From positions 1,674,001-1,738,000 of the forward strand of contig JADFUC010001453.1 in the NCBI GenBank assembly GCA_019722365.1: a stretch of 64,000 nucleotides of DNA, read 5' to 3'. The notes beneath the pieces are model-generated. The model was not told the DNA's origin and ran no database searches. It was given only the letters and a program-made list of their open reading frames with translations. A program made the position numbers and the translations under genes. Below, piece after piece: positions 42,481-55,100 of the stretch; positions within the stretch are counted from its first letter, which is position 1, and each line of letters starts with the position of its first letter. Source of the stretch: Lithospermum erythrorhizon (lineage: Eukaryota > Streptophyta > Magnoliopsida > Boraginales > Boraginaceae).

Positions 42481-43995
42481 TCAAAGTATACCCTCTTTTC
42501 TAGCAAATGAAGAACGTTTCCTCATACTTGCAGGCATTGATTTAGTTCTGACTACACTTTTTGATCCAGTGCTTCCTTTTCTCAATTCTACCACCCTTGG
42601 GGACACTATGACTCCACCTATCCCCCGGTTCCTTTTTCGCGACGCCTTCACTCCCACTTCTGTTTTGATGGAGGACTCAAAGGAGATCTTCTTACCTCGT
42701 CGCGGAGACATAGCAAAGAAATTCCTGGCAGCTTCATGATCCCAATCAAATGCACTGTCAGATGGCCAAAACAATGGCTCTTCTCCTGAAAAATATAGAC
42801 CGGCTTCTCGGTTTTGTCTCCTTTTCAGGGGTGACATGATGAACAGATTGAACACTGCCTCAGAATTCCAATCATGTTTCTGATCTGATGGCCAAACAAG
42901 TAATTCATCTTGGTTGAAATCTTCTAAATCAACCATCGTTTTAGTACTATTTTTGTCAACCCTGAAATATTCCAACTTATTCTGATTTTCTATTTCTTCT
43001 CTTTTTTTTTTAGAAGGTGACATGTTGAAAAAGTTCCAGGCAACCTCTGGACTCCAATCAAATTTATGATCAGAAGGCCAAACCAAGGGCTCATCATCGC
43101 TTACTTCATCCAAATCTACCTCTTCCACTTTCGAAAGATCTGCATTCACTACCTCAATCTTTTCAGGACTTTCTGCTTTGAGCTTCTTTTTAGGAGGCGA
43201 CATCACAAAGAAATTCGATCCAGGGTCAGAAAACCAGGCTGATTTCAAGCCTGATGGCCAAAAAAGTGGTTCATCAACATCATCCATATGGTTGAACCCC
43301 TTCATATCAACATCTTCATCAAATTGAAACAAATCCGTCGCAGCCACAACTCCTGATGTTCTTTTATTCAATTCATTATTCAAGACAATGGTACTTCTCT
43401 TGTAAGAGTTACTAGGAAAATCAGGTTGGAGAAAGTCAACATCTGTATCTGTTCCCGAACCCCAATCTGAATTTTCCTCTTCCAAGTTGACTAATGATCC
43501 ATATGATCCACATTTATCAATATCAAATTTATCTTCTTTCACAGTGCCTTGAGAAAATCCATTGTTCACCGATGACTTTCCCTGAAAACCAGACTTTGAA
43601 CTTGCCAACAACATTAAAACAAACAGTAAACGCTTCCAGGCAGACATCTCCACGTTCAATAAAGGATCGAATCTTTGATCATCGAGTAAAGATGGAGGAG
43701 ACGAAGAACCACCTGAACCTGAAGATAACCACATACAGCTTTCAGAATCAGGCCATCTTCCAGTCTTCAACTCTCGAAAAAGTTCACAATCAGCATCGAC
43801 GTTTTCAGCTTCAGGTGGGGGAAAATCCGGGGTCCTGATTTTTCCAGTTTTGTAACTCAAATTCAAATCAGGGATTTTTCCAGGCCTGATGATGGTGGAT
43901 GTTCTGATACGCCTGATTGATCGTTGAGTGCTGAGATTATCTTCTTGATCATCATTGGAACGTCTCTTTTTTGTTACTAATCTTGAAGTTGACAT
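42481..43995 (-). CDS. Unrecognised protein with four WPS...NFF.MSP repeats
   Basis: Single-exon gene on the minus strand, 504 aa from the ATG at 43995 (the frame extends nine codons further only from a TTG). A basic N-terminus (KKRRS, RRIRT) is followed by an acidic, Ser-rich middle. Four repeats then lie at about residues 238-268, 298-328, 362-392 and 403-432. Consensus: E-P-L-F/V-W-P-S-D, five or six residues, W, then about six residues, N-F-F-x-M-S-P, then a Lys/Arg cluster. Spacers are acidic (DLDEVSDDE, LEDFNQDE). The C-terminus is very basic and Ser-rich (SRKRNR, MRKRSS). No signal peptide; one weakly hydrophobic stretch at about 124-133 (LLFVLMLLA). The basic clusters suggest nuclear location. 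Some plant gar2-related proteins of unknown function may carry a similar W-P motif, but I am not sure. No known function assigned. Confidence 0.85.
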   Translation of the reverse strand: MSTSRLVTKKRRSNDDQEDNLSTQRSIRRIRTSTIIRPGKIPDLNLSYKTGKIRTPDFPPPEAENVDADCELFRELKTGRWPDSESCMWLSSGSGGSSSPPSLLDDQRFDPLLNVEMSAWKRLLFVLMLLASSKSGFQGKSSVNNGFSQGTVKEDKFDIDKCGSYGSLVNLEEENSDWGSGTDTDVDFLQPDFPSNSYKRSTIVLNNELNKRTSGVVAATDLFQFDEDVDMKGFNHMDDVDEPLFWPSGLKSAWFSDPGSNFFVMSPPKKKLKAESPEKIEVVNADLSKVEEVDLDEVSDDEPLVWPSDHKFDWSPEVAWNFFNMSPSKKKREEIENQNKLEYFRVDKNSTKTMVDLEDFNQDELLVWPSDQKHDWNSEAVFNLFIMSPLKRRQNREAGLYFSGEEPLFWPSDSAFDWDHEAARNFFAMSPRRGKKISFESSIKTEVGVKASRKRNRGIGGVIVSPRVVELRKGSTGSKSVVRTKSMPASMRKRSSFARKEGIL

Positions 43996-44067
43996 AGATT
44001 TTTGGGACAGAACTATTTCCAAGTAAAATGTTCAACTCAATTAGTGAGGCTCATGTCCTAAGTTTCA

Positions 44068-44077
44068 TGTATATATC
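44068..44077 (-). promoter_or_regulatory. Candidate TATA box of the repeat-protein gene
   Basis: TATATA within TGATATATACATG on the minus strand, about 75-80 bases upstream of the ATG at 43995. Confidence 0.3.
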
Positions 44078-45845
44078 AAGAAAAAATAATCTACTAGCTG
44101 AAAATGCTTCAATCATTTTCATCTAGTTTCAGTTTAGCCAACTTGTATTTATTTATTTATTTTTGTTTCCATCCAAAGAGTAACAATCGCAATCTCAAGA
44201 TATTCTAAAATTATATGAGGAATTTACAGCTCTTGACCTCTTCAAAACTTGCTTGAAGAATTAAGGTTTTCAGAGTTAATTTGATGTATTGTACCCAAAA
44301 TGTAACATTAGTTTCATAGAATAAAACACATCAAATTTCCAACAACAGTTGGAAGCAACATAAAACTGTTCAATTAGTTTCAGGTCACAGAATGTTAAGA
44401 CACGTAATTTTAAGGCAAAACAACATTATAAGGGTATCATTTAATCACAGTAGGTTTTATTACCCAATAAATTAGCTAAATTAGTTTGGAAACAAACTAA
44501 CCTCGCAAATTTATATTACGTTTTTAATATTAACATGTATCCACATTCGAGAAAACCCCATATGATAACAAGGGTGATTGCACATATAATTCCAAAAGGT
44601 GATACAATCATCATTCTCTTTGAATCATTCAACCTTCGGACTAGTTCAACTTAATTAATCTTCTTGTGATATCACTGAGAATCTGAGACGTTGTCCACCA
44701 TGACTTGTTTAAGCTGTATGTAAGAATCAATAGAAACAATGTAATGTCCATCATGCAAGCGAAACCTATTAGAGGACAATTCTTTTTTTGTTTAATGACT
44801 TTTTTAAGGACATAAATAATTGAGCATTGTGAAGCTGCACTAAAACGATCAATACCTCAATGCTAGACATGATGAAATGTGACATTCACAATGTGAATAA
44901 CGAATAATTTATATGTATGCGAGACATCATGAAATGTATATATACTACTCCATCCATCACAATTTAATTGGAACAATTTTAATTAACAAAAAAATCAACC
45001 TACTTATAAAACTATGATTCATTCATTTTAATTTTATATTTATATCAAAAGATTAATAAAATTAGATAATACAAACTACATGCTTGTGTGTTATCATGTT
45101 TCAAGTTAATAACAAATATTTAAATAAAATTAATTTATAATCAAAGTTTTTTTTATTGTTAACTCATCATAATGGAGGTAATACATTGTTATGAGAACCA
45201 TGAAACATAACATTCACAATGTCTGCAAAGAATAATTTGTATGTATGAGAGACATTTATATGAACATCAACGTATGCATACGACTGGTATCGTTATGAGA
45301 ATGGTAAATTATTATTTTGCATGTAGTAAAGCATAAAGCATCCCAACATTGAAAATATTATATATTCATACCTCAATGAATGTATATCATATCGTTATGA
45401 ACATAATTTACATCGTTCTTTAATGTCTCCATGTTCAATCTTCACAAAATTATCATTCTGTTTAATTTTATCCAATGCAGGAAATGTTTCCCCTCGCATG
45501 ATTCGAAACTATATTCCACCAAAAAAGAAAAGAAATACGGTGACAAAAATGAGCTAATTATAGAATTTCATAAACACAAGAAGCAGTCAAAACAAACATC
45601 TAAAGCGGCTAATATTTTTTACATTGAACTTGTCCTCTTCATCCATATTCATGAAGTAAACTGTAAAACACCAGAAAAAACAGCTTGAAGAAAGCAGATA
45701 TCGCAAACGAGACCAGAACACAGGTGTGTAAAGAAAAGACATGTATTACTCACTGCTTCAGGACTTCAAGTAAAATTCGTTATTCGTAAACCTATTATTA
45801 CCACACCCTTCGCCATTCTGAAATTACTTCAAAGTCCAAGCTTCC
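44078..45845. other. Intergenic region with a MITE
   Basis: AT-rich spacer. A Stowaway-like element lies at 44946-45180. The rest shows no gene. The right end should include the 3' UTR of ISU. Confidence 0.6.
44946..45180. mobile_element. Stowaway-like MITE
   Basis: The left end is TACTCCATCCATCACAATTT. The right end, reverse complemented, is TACCTCCATTATGATGAG. TA flanks both ends; about 235 bp with an AT-rich interior. The inverted repeats are imperfect. Confidence 0.45.
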
Positions 45846-48186
45846 TCAAGCACTACTAGCTTTCTCCGCCAGAGTGGGTTCGGCATTTCCAGGCGACTTT
45901 GCACGCTTTGCCTCGTAATCTTTCACAGCTGCTTTAATTGCGTCCTCAGCAAGCATGCTGCAGTGCAGCTTAACAGGTGGTAGAGAAAGATGTTTTGCAA
46001 TTTCGCTGAAATATGATGAAGTTGAGTTAGAATGCCTTATCAAATAAACAATTTCATGATCTACTTGGCTCTCCTAAAGGAATTCATGAACCAATAGGCA
46101 TCTTAGAGATTAAGCTCCTAGATAAAGACGGTATCTGGCTTAGCTTCTTTTTAGGAGCTTAAAATCTGAAAGAACAACTTGGAGATCTCTTGGATACAAG
46201 ATAACCCGAAAAGCTTATTAGCCAAACGCCCTCTAAGATGCCACCCAGATATTCTAGAAAAGCTACAGAATCACAACCTCAATATTTTTAAGCTTTCGTA
46301 CATAATTCACATTCTTAAGCTCCTATCACAACCTCAATTTCCCATAAACCTTTTGTACATTATTCACATTCTTCAGCTCCAGCATAATCACAAGCTCAAT
46401 ATTTTATTTTTCTTATCTTAATATAGTACATACATTATTGTGTTCTGTCTTGCACCCATAAAATTGATAATTTCAATATTAGTGGTAGTTAAAAATATAC
46501 GCAAAGAATGCTTCAAAGGAAACACTAACGAGTGCACCTAGTGCACTTGTTAAGTATCATTTATTGGTTACTTTTGATTAAAAAGGTACCAGCTTATAAT
46601 TTTTTTTTGCACATTTATTGAAGAAATGTAAATGCTTGCATTAGTTCTTGTAATCTATAAATCTCCTCATTGTTTGTGAAAAACAACAGAATCAATATAA
46701 CCATTAAATTTTTAACAAGTGCGCCACGAGTAGAAAAGAATCTCTCAATATATAATGAAGCACAGCCTAGAAATAGAAAAAAAATGGACCTAGTTTTTGT
46801 AACACTTTTGGAGGCTATCTATTTCCCCCCAAAACTGAAGAGATTACCAAATCAGGGACATTGACATCCCCAATGACATTTTAATAGAAGCAAGTACTAA
46901 AATCAAAAGATAAAAGAGAAAATAATGGAACAATTCGAACACAATGCAGTACAAGTTACTAAAGCAAGGAAATAAGAACCAGCATCCTAGTATGCAGTAC
47001 ATTAGATGTCACTTACGTATTCTTTATAGTCGTAACTTCTTCCATTTGCCTTCCCTTCACCCACTCAGTAGCTGAAACGAAAGGGGAAAAAACAGAATCA
47101 ATTTATAAATTTAGATGAAGATATAAAACTTGTACATAAACAGAATGAGACCCGGATACATAATTGTGTATGCTCCTTATACTTTGTACCAATCTTTACT
47201 ATCAATAAAAATACAATCTTTGCCTAAAAAGAAACTAATGTCCGAGGTTTTCCAAATGGTTTAAGGCCAAAGGAAGCATGGATAGAGCATTGAACAGAGA
47301 GATAAAAATAACAAAACCCATAAACAACAATCCAAATTCAACCCAAATATACTCACCAACGGAAGACAATGCGATAGTAAACACACAACTTTAATTTGAA
47401 TCAAATTATCACAAAGTCGCTTCAAAACACTATATTTCTAGACATATTTTTCACAAAACATCATACAACATACAAAACATATTAGGGTTCAAAATTAACC
47501 ATCAAAATCCAAAACTGGACAATTTTTTTTCGAAATTGAGGATTTCAATTAACAACAAACCCCACCAAAAACAATCCAATCCAACTATTTGGATTCAAAA
47601 TCAAAAATACAATCCAACCCAAATTAACTACTCACCAACAATCCAAAACTAGCAAAACCCAAATTAACTACTCACCAACAAAAAATGATGCTATAGCAAA
47701 TATTTTAGTCTTAATTAACACACAAAGCTTTAATTCGAATCAAAACTATCACAAAAACGGTTAAAAATACCATCTTTCTAGATATATTATTCACTAAACA
47801 TTATACGGTTTCTTCAAAATTAACAATCAAAATCCAAAACTAACAAAACCCACAAAACAAAAATCCAATTGAACCCAAATTAATTACTCACCAACAGAAG
47901 AAGAAGCAATAGCAGAGCCACAACCAAAGGTCTTGAAGCAAGCATCCACAATCTTCCCCGTGTTCTCATCCACCTTAATCTGCAGCTTCATGACGTCCCC
48001 GCAAGCCGGTGCCCCGACAAGGCCCGTCCCGACATGGGGGTCGTTCTTGTCGAACGACCCCACGTTGCGGGGGTTGTTGTAATGGTCCACCACCCTCTCG
48101 TGATAAAAGCGAGGGGTGGATATACCCGAGACCTCGTTATTGCGAGTAGCTGTTCGGAGGAACCTTGTTAGGGATTGTCGAAACAT
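45846..48186 (-). CDS. ISU1: Mitochondrial iron-sulfur cluster scaffold protein ISU (IscU type)
   Basis: Three exons on the minus strand: 47892-48186, 47017-47071, 45846-46005; 169 aa with closed phases. An Arg-rich mitochondrial presequence (about residues 1-27) is followed by the IscU domain. The three cluster-binding cysteines are Cys62 (GAPACGD), Cys89 (FGCGSA) and Cys132 (KLHCSML), and the HscA-binding LPPVK motif lies at 125-129. The protein assembles Fe-S clusters with the cysteine desulfurase NFS1 in the matrix and is essential in eukaryotes. Exon 1 is GC-rich (CCCCGCAAGCCGGTGCCCCG) unlike the AT-rich surroundings. Intron 1 contains three degenerate copies of the exon-1 tail with its donor site; intron 2 carries a possible MITE. 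The C-terminal tail after YEAKRAK varies between plants. Confidence 0.95.
46541..46724. mobile_element. Possible MITE in ISU intron 2
   Basis: GTGCACTTGTTAA at 46541-46553 and its near-perfect inverse TTAACAAGTGCGC at 46712-46724 (12 of 13) bound 184 bp of AT-rich DNA. No clear target duplication, so the family is uncertain. Confidence 0.35.
47341..47895 (-). repeat. Tandem repeats of the ISU exon-1 tail and 5' splice site inside intron 1
   Basis: The decamer GTTGGTGAGT (minus strand), which spans the real exon-1/intron-1 junction at 47886-47895, recurs at 47670-47679, 47630-47639 and 47351-47360. Around 47351 and 47670 the similarity extends over 150-200 bases: TCGCATTGTCTTCCGTTG resembles the exon tail TTGCTTCTTCTTCTGTTG, and downstream intron sequence (TCTAGATATATT-like, CAAAATCCAAAACT-like) is shared. 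Intron 1 has therefore grown by tandem duplication of its own 5' boundary. Confidence 0.8.
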
Positions 48187-49143
48187 TTTGTGATATTTTT
48201 TGGGGTTTGATTTGTTTTTGTTTTATTTTATTTTTGGTGTTTGATTTGTGATTTTATGTGTTTGGATGAATGCCCTGGATTTTTGGAGATGGGGTACTAA
48301 AAGATGTGGATGAGTATCAGGTGTTTTGAGTGCATGACGCGTAAGAGGCGGTCATACAATCGTCCAATCGTAATTGAGCAACGCCATTATACTAGCGAGG
48401 TAAATCGTGGTATATGTATTAACTGATTGATATTGACAATTATAAAACTTTAAAAGCGATTTAATATAATTCTGACTTTTCTTTGAGTTGAAGCTACGCG
48501 TTCATGGAAATATGGAGCAGGCTAACTTTCTGGAGTTGAAACATCGATTACCGGCAACAAGCTACGATATAAAGAAGAACTTCTTAGGAATGTCGAGCTT
48601 CGCATTCTTGCGAAAAAATGGGCGAGTTCTTTCTGGAGTTGAGAAATTTATCTGCGGGCTGCGGAGAACTGTGATCCGATTTATGGATACTTCACCAAAC
48701 ATTTATTGTATTATTGCAAGTAACGTGTCCGATTTTATGAATACTTCACGAAAAATTTAATGGTTAAGATGGATGAGGCACTTTTATGAACATAAGTCAT
48801 CGATGAGATCATTTTTGAAGATAGATGATCGATTGGTGACATTGAAAGAATATTTGATGTTTGGACTCCAAAAATTTGAAGTTGGGAGGATGATTTTTGT
48901 TGCTGGTGTGAATTAAGCAAACATATCATGATCTCACTAATATATAAGCACTTCTAACTAAATAAAGAAAAATATGAAAGTTCAAAGAACTTGCACTTTG
49001 AGGACATCCAGTCCTCAGTTCAAAACTGTAGCTATTTTTTTACTTGATCTAGAGACTACAACAAAGAATGCAGCCAACAAGCATGGAAATATTCCATGCT
49101 TAACATATCCTTCATGCAATCCTATGCTGGTGGTAGCAAATTT
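48187..49143. other. Intergenic region between divergent ends
   Basis: Promoter side of ISU and 3' side of SLC35F. A 90-codon plus-strand frame at 48488-48760 contains a near repeat (CTTTCTGGAGTTGA twice) but no recognisable domain; not called as a gene. Confidence 0.5.
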
Positions 49144-52100
49144 CTACTTCCTCCTGTTATCTTCATCCTGTGAGCATCTGACATCTTGATGTCCTTGATG
49201 GAGTTGATAACTCGATCCTGCCTCCTCATCAAAATGCTTGCTGCTTTTCTTTGTGTCTTCAGCGGCAACTTCACCAGTGTTTGGATCCACTTTCTTATCA
49301 CCCCTGCAGAAAAGTTTTTATAATCAACCAGTGGCTACAAAATAATGATTTGAAATTTGAAGAATAATAGTTGAGAGATTTATACATGGATACAGCAGTT
49401 CCTAAATCATCTCATTCCAGGAATACGTGAAACTAAATATCCATTAGAGGAGCATGGACTCCAACGGCATTAGACCATTTAGAACTGTTAACGACAGACA
49501 CATAAACATGGTGGCAGACTGGAATATTTTGGGCAATCTAAATTATCTTTTTCGCACAAAACAAGAAATGTGGAGAGTTTTGCTCCACCAAACGTAGCAA
49601 ACTTTTGGTAAGTGGCCAGTATACAGATTGCAATTTACTGGTTAGAAGACAGCCCAACCTAGAGTCGTATATCACCTTTGGCTCTCTCTAAAAATATTAC
49701 CATCGAATGAAACCATAGAAGCTGTGACAATGCAAGCTAGTGTAGTAATTCCTCAATTCGTAAGAACCAATTCGACAGAGTTAATATGAAGCTGTAAGTT
49801 GAATTAAAACGAAGGTCTACTATCTAAAGACTATTACATTTTGAGAAGGCAGGGGAGCCTAGAAAAGTATGAAGTAAAATTTTGGTAGAGGAGAAGGAAG
49901 AAGAGTTCAGGCACAAGTCTGGATTTTAACCTTTGGAAAACAACTATTCTGAGGGAGAGGAATCAAATAATGGTTACTGATATCTGCTCTTGTTTTCTCT
50001 ATCTTTTTTTTGTTGTTGCTTTTTTAAAAATTATTTCAGATGGATTTAAGCCAAAAAGAAAAGACCATGTTTCAGAATAATGCAAAGGAGACGTAAAAGG
50101 AGATACCCTGAATAAATTATGATGCCAACAGTGACACCAGCAAAGGCAGCGAAATACATCCAGTCAACCTGAAAAGCAATACAAAAGAATTCCGAGACTC
50201 CAAGTTACAGCACCAAACTTCATATGACCAATCCAGGATTCATATCACTAACCTTTTCATTGTAAGCAAAGATGCGAATAAGTACAGCCCACATATCTGA
50301 TGTGAGAAGGGACAGATTCAGCATCGCAGATCCACTAATCTGCAAAAGAGATGGAACAATGAACACAGCATCAGCTGACTCATTAGAAAGTAAATATGGG
50401 CATTGCTAAAAGATTCAGAACTATTTTCAACTAATCATTTATCATTCAATAGTCCTAAATATCAAACTTTTTATTAAATCAAACTTCCCCATACTACAAT
50501 GCATTAAGTAGGTTAAATTATCATCAGAACATGATAGATTCTGTATAGAGACAAACCATTACTTACTAAAGAATGTACAGAGAAATCAAACATTTGTTCA
50601 ACTCAATCTATATCTCCTATTACAAATGTAAATATGGTGCTTTGTTACACATCAAACTTAAATCGCATAAGAAGTTTCAAATTCAATTCCTTTAGTCCAA
50701 TGAATAATCTGTGATTCAAAACGTCAATAAAATTTGAGCATGATTTGGGAAAAGAGGAGAAAAATATTATAATATCATGTGGGATATTATTCATACTGTA
50801 CAGTTTATCTATTAATTTATCTGACAATTTAGATCCACTAATCATTAATAAGACCGGAACGAACGAGTAGAATAGAAACATTGCCAAGGAAAATCCAAAA
50901 AAAGGAAAGGCCTGTAAACAGACAAAAGACATCGTCAGAAGCACTTTAACATATTTTGAAGCTCGGCATCAGATATTACAAGATTTGCATAGCAATACAA
51001 GAAACATTATACACCAGGAAACTCAGACAAAAGTCGGAATCAATTTGTAAGGAATTTACTATGATCTTCATATATGTGCAACACACAAATGCACAAATGG
51101 GTGAACTGGAGGAATCAACAAAATAAAAAAAATCTTAAAATAAAACAAAAGAAATATATCAGATTATATAAGGTGAGAAGCCTTGCATTATCTTATAAAG
51201 AATTAGGGGTTCGGTTGTACTCCGATAAAAATTCCGATCCGGCCGGATTTTCGGATAAAAAAATGATTGGACCTTTGGTTTTTGAAATAGATACACTTAA
51301 GCCATATTTAGATCAGATTATCGAGTGCGAGCAGGGCCAGGATTATAACTTAGGTCCAGTTCACTAATTAATTTTTTCGAATTTGTTTATTAATTTTAGT
51401 TTATTAATTTGTTTATTATGTTTATTAATTTTGTTATTATTTTAGTTATTATTTGAATTTTGATTGTTTTATTAATTTTTAGTTGTTTATTATTTGAATT
51501 TGTTTATTAATGTTTATTAATTTTAGTTGTCTAATGTTTATTATTTAATTTGTTTATTATTTTAGTTGTCTCTTGTAATTTTAGTTTAATGGATATAAGA
51601 TGGAATCAAGCGTAATTTGTTGTCTCTTTTGTAATTTGTTTTAATTTTTGTATATATGAATTTTATTTTAGAGAACTTGAGGATTTATTATTCTAGATTT
51701 TATTTAGATATTTTAATATTTTTGGACGTTTAAGGCTTATTAATATTACAGTATTTAGACGATTGAGCTTTATTATTAACTGTATTTGGACGTTTTGAAG
51801 CTTATTATTAGTATTTGGACATTTGAGCTTTATTATAAATTCGTGTTTTAGATATTTGGAGTTTTGAGCTTTTTATTATGTTATTATTTTGAACTTTTGG
51901 AGTTTATTATTATTGTTATTGTAATATTGTATATAGTGCTTAAAAAATCAGCTTGAAAAGAGCTGAAATATAAATAAAAATCGAGCCCGAAATATATGAT
52001 AAAATCGGCTTAATAAAGAACCAAAATCCGGTAAATCCGGAAATCGGTCGAAATACGAGTCGAGCAGTTTGGATAAACAGACGGATTTTTGCATTTTCTA

Positions 52101-55100
52101 AAATCGAAATCGGTTTACAGTTTTTACGCCCCCAAAACTCCGGTAAATCGGTCCGGTCATACATAAAGAATGGGGTGATTATGATCGTATTGTTGCCTTG
52201 TTAGGTTTAAGTATCGTATAGGTCAAATATTTAATCTTACGGTTGTGGATATAATGAAAAAATCAAAATGGCTCGTTATCTTTAGCTATCTTGGCGAGGT
52301 ACCGCTAGGCGTTAGGGCAAGTGGATGTTGCACTTGTTGAGGATTATTCAAAGTCCTATATATTTTAGTGTGTGTGTGTGTATGAGGGAGAGAGACATAC
52401 CGCTCCAGCTGACCAGTGGATGGACTTGAGTTCAGTGCGTTCAAGTATAGCTCTATGCACATGGTTAAAGATTATGGGAGGAAAAAAAGATCAAACTAAA
52501 CCACACTAAAAAAGAACATTGTCGCAAAATTATGTGCCATTGTGTAAATTCAGAAGATGATTAAGAAAATAAGATACACCTTAACAATTTCAAAATTAAC
52601 AGTACATAATAATGAATGGAAGTTGACATCTGGAAAAAAATAGCAAAAGGATACATCTGGCAAGCACTGGCTATAGCTCCGAAAAAACCCAACAAGGCCA
52701 ACAGTTCAGTCCTATCTGCATTTTTGACAAAAAATTCCTGCACATGATGTAGACATGAATACAATTCCTGTGGGAGTTTTTGTGGTGAAACACTAATACA
52801 TTTCAATCAGTAGTTAATTCTGTGTGGATGCTAGGGGTGGGGCACATCGTGGTGCTAGGAAATCACAAATAGCTTGCTTAGGTATATTGTGAAAAAATAC
52901 ATAAGATATGAAGGTTAACAAGCTGGTTGAATATTAATAAATGATTTGAACTACTGTCTGATGCAAGGCGAGACACAGAATTCAGAACCAACTTACCTCA
53001 CTGACATTAGTGACACCATACAGGGTTGCCCCTGCTATCACTAGTAAATCCCCTTTGATAGGACTGCTCCCACCTACGTTTAATAATAACGTAGAAGTTA
53101 GATCAAATGCCATTCACATTGATGGAGCAAGACGTTCTCACAGGCTTACAACAGGCCACAGGTCACAACAAATATTGATTTGGAAGATGCTCAAACTACA
53201 TGACTTCACTGCCAAAGTCAGCTCAACTATAGTGTCTAGTAAATTCCGATTCAACCTTCCTAACACAATATTGAAGAACTTAAATAGTATTCATCACATT
53301 GACTGGCAAGAAACAAGACTACGAGATGCATAGAATCAGTTGGTTAATGATACCCAAATATCTGACCTTCTCTAATGACACATTTAATCCCCATATGACT
53401 AGATTGACAAAGGAGCATGCATTCAGAATAAAACATTTGGTTTAAACAGAAATCATTGATTGGCTGTTCTTTCCCCATTTGAGATACTAAACTGCACCAA
53501 ACTCCACAAGATATAGACTTACTAGAACGATCTCCGGCATGAACATCTGAAAATATGACCAATACAAGACCAGCGACACAAATGACAACGCCTGTCAATT
53601 TTCTGAGAGTATACTTTGTCTTCAAGAAAAGCCATGTGAGTACAATCACACAGGGAATAGTCCAACAATCCAACAGCATTACACTTGTTATAGATGTGTA
53701 CTGGTATGCCTTCACCACTGCACAAGCATTCAATTAGTTTATTAATATTCTATTATGACTTTTAGCAGATCTCCATAAAACGATACATGTCACATGTGCA
53801 ATTTGAACAACCAAGTAGTGATGACCACATGTTGTAAAATTACATTAGATCAGAACATCTAATTATTGTAGCATTGTGCTTTAGTAAAATGTTTGCAAAG
53901 AAAATATGGCAGATATATGTTCATTTCATGTGTGGCTATTGGTTAAGCATCAAATCACGCAATGATGCCACAAAACAACAGGTACCCGAAGTGGCTAGTT
54001 GCAAAAAGTCAAATAGAAGCAACGACAGAGAAAATGAACCAAGCATATGAATTTCAGAGTTGGTTGGATCTACTAATTACTTAAAGAGAATTCAGAGTGA
54101 ACTTACCAAGAAAGTTTGCCTCTACATCAATCACCCCAAGGATGAGATAGTAATACCATTTTGCCTGTTCCAGAAAACGAGGAAGAGAAGCAAAGCAAAG
54201 TTAAACACGATGTATGTGAGGATCTTCAAAGAAATCTCTGCTTCACAGAATAGGCAAGAATTGCCTGGGGTGGGTGGGGTGGAGGGACAGAAAGATACAA
54301 GGAGGGTAGTGAGGGACTAAAGAGTAGAACCATTGTTCTGTTGACAGGAACGGAGGACACTTCAGTATTTCATTTACTAGCAAGGCGATTGAGCAGTATG
54401 ACTCATGTGGAACCCATCAGTTCACTTACAAAAATTATTATGAAAAATGGTCGACTAAATGCTGATAAGACGACTTCAAAATTTAACTTCTCTTCATTCT
54501 TCATAAGCCTAAAATAAGAGGGTGTTTGTCTAAGCTCTTTTTAGCTTCCACAAGCAAAAATGCTTAAAAAACCAAGTTTTTCTCAACGCAATTGATTTTT
54601 ATAGAGGATCCGAACAAACTTAAATAATGTCTAGTGCAACAAGATTGAAAATTTCTCAAATTCTAACATCTTATTAACATCACAATCAAATGATTACAAA
54701 TTGATAACTCATCATCTATATACAAAGTTTGCCTATATAACCATAAAGCTAGTATAAACCAATTCAATCCGAAAAAATAAAAAATTTAAACCCAAACATA
54801 AAAAGCTAACCTTGAGTGGTTTCCTTCTGTATAACATAATGCTCCCATACACTAATGCCAACAGAACATAGTTCAGAAATGACTGAGAAGTTGGTGCATT
54901 TATACCTGATACACAAAATATATATATCTGAACTGAATAAAGAAAGCATCTTTCAGCAATAAATATAAAATCCAACAAACCATTCTTTTCAATCACATCA
55001 AAACCATCACAATAATCAAATTCAAAAAATACCCAAAAACAGAAAAACAGAAAAACAGAGAAAGCAGACCTTGTCTAGCTAGTTCAGAAGATGAAAAGCC

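Noticed and set aside
42481..44022. A 513-codon version of the repeat-protein frame starting at 44022
   Set aside because: The codon at 44020-44022 on the minus strand is TTG; the first ATG is at 43995.
48488..48760. 90-codon plus-strand frame between ISU and SLC35F
   Set aside because: No family similarity; contains an internal short repeat and sits in spacer DNA.
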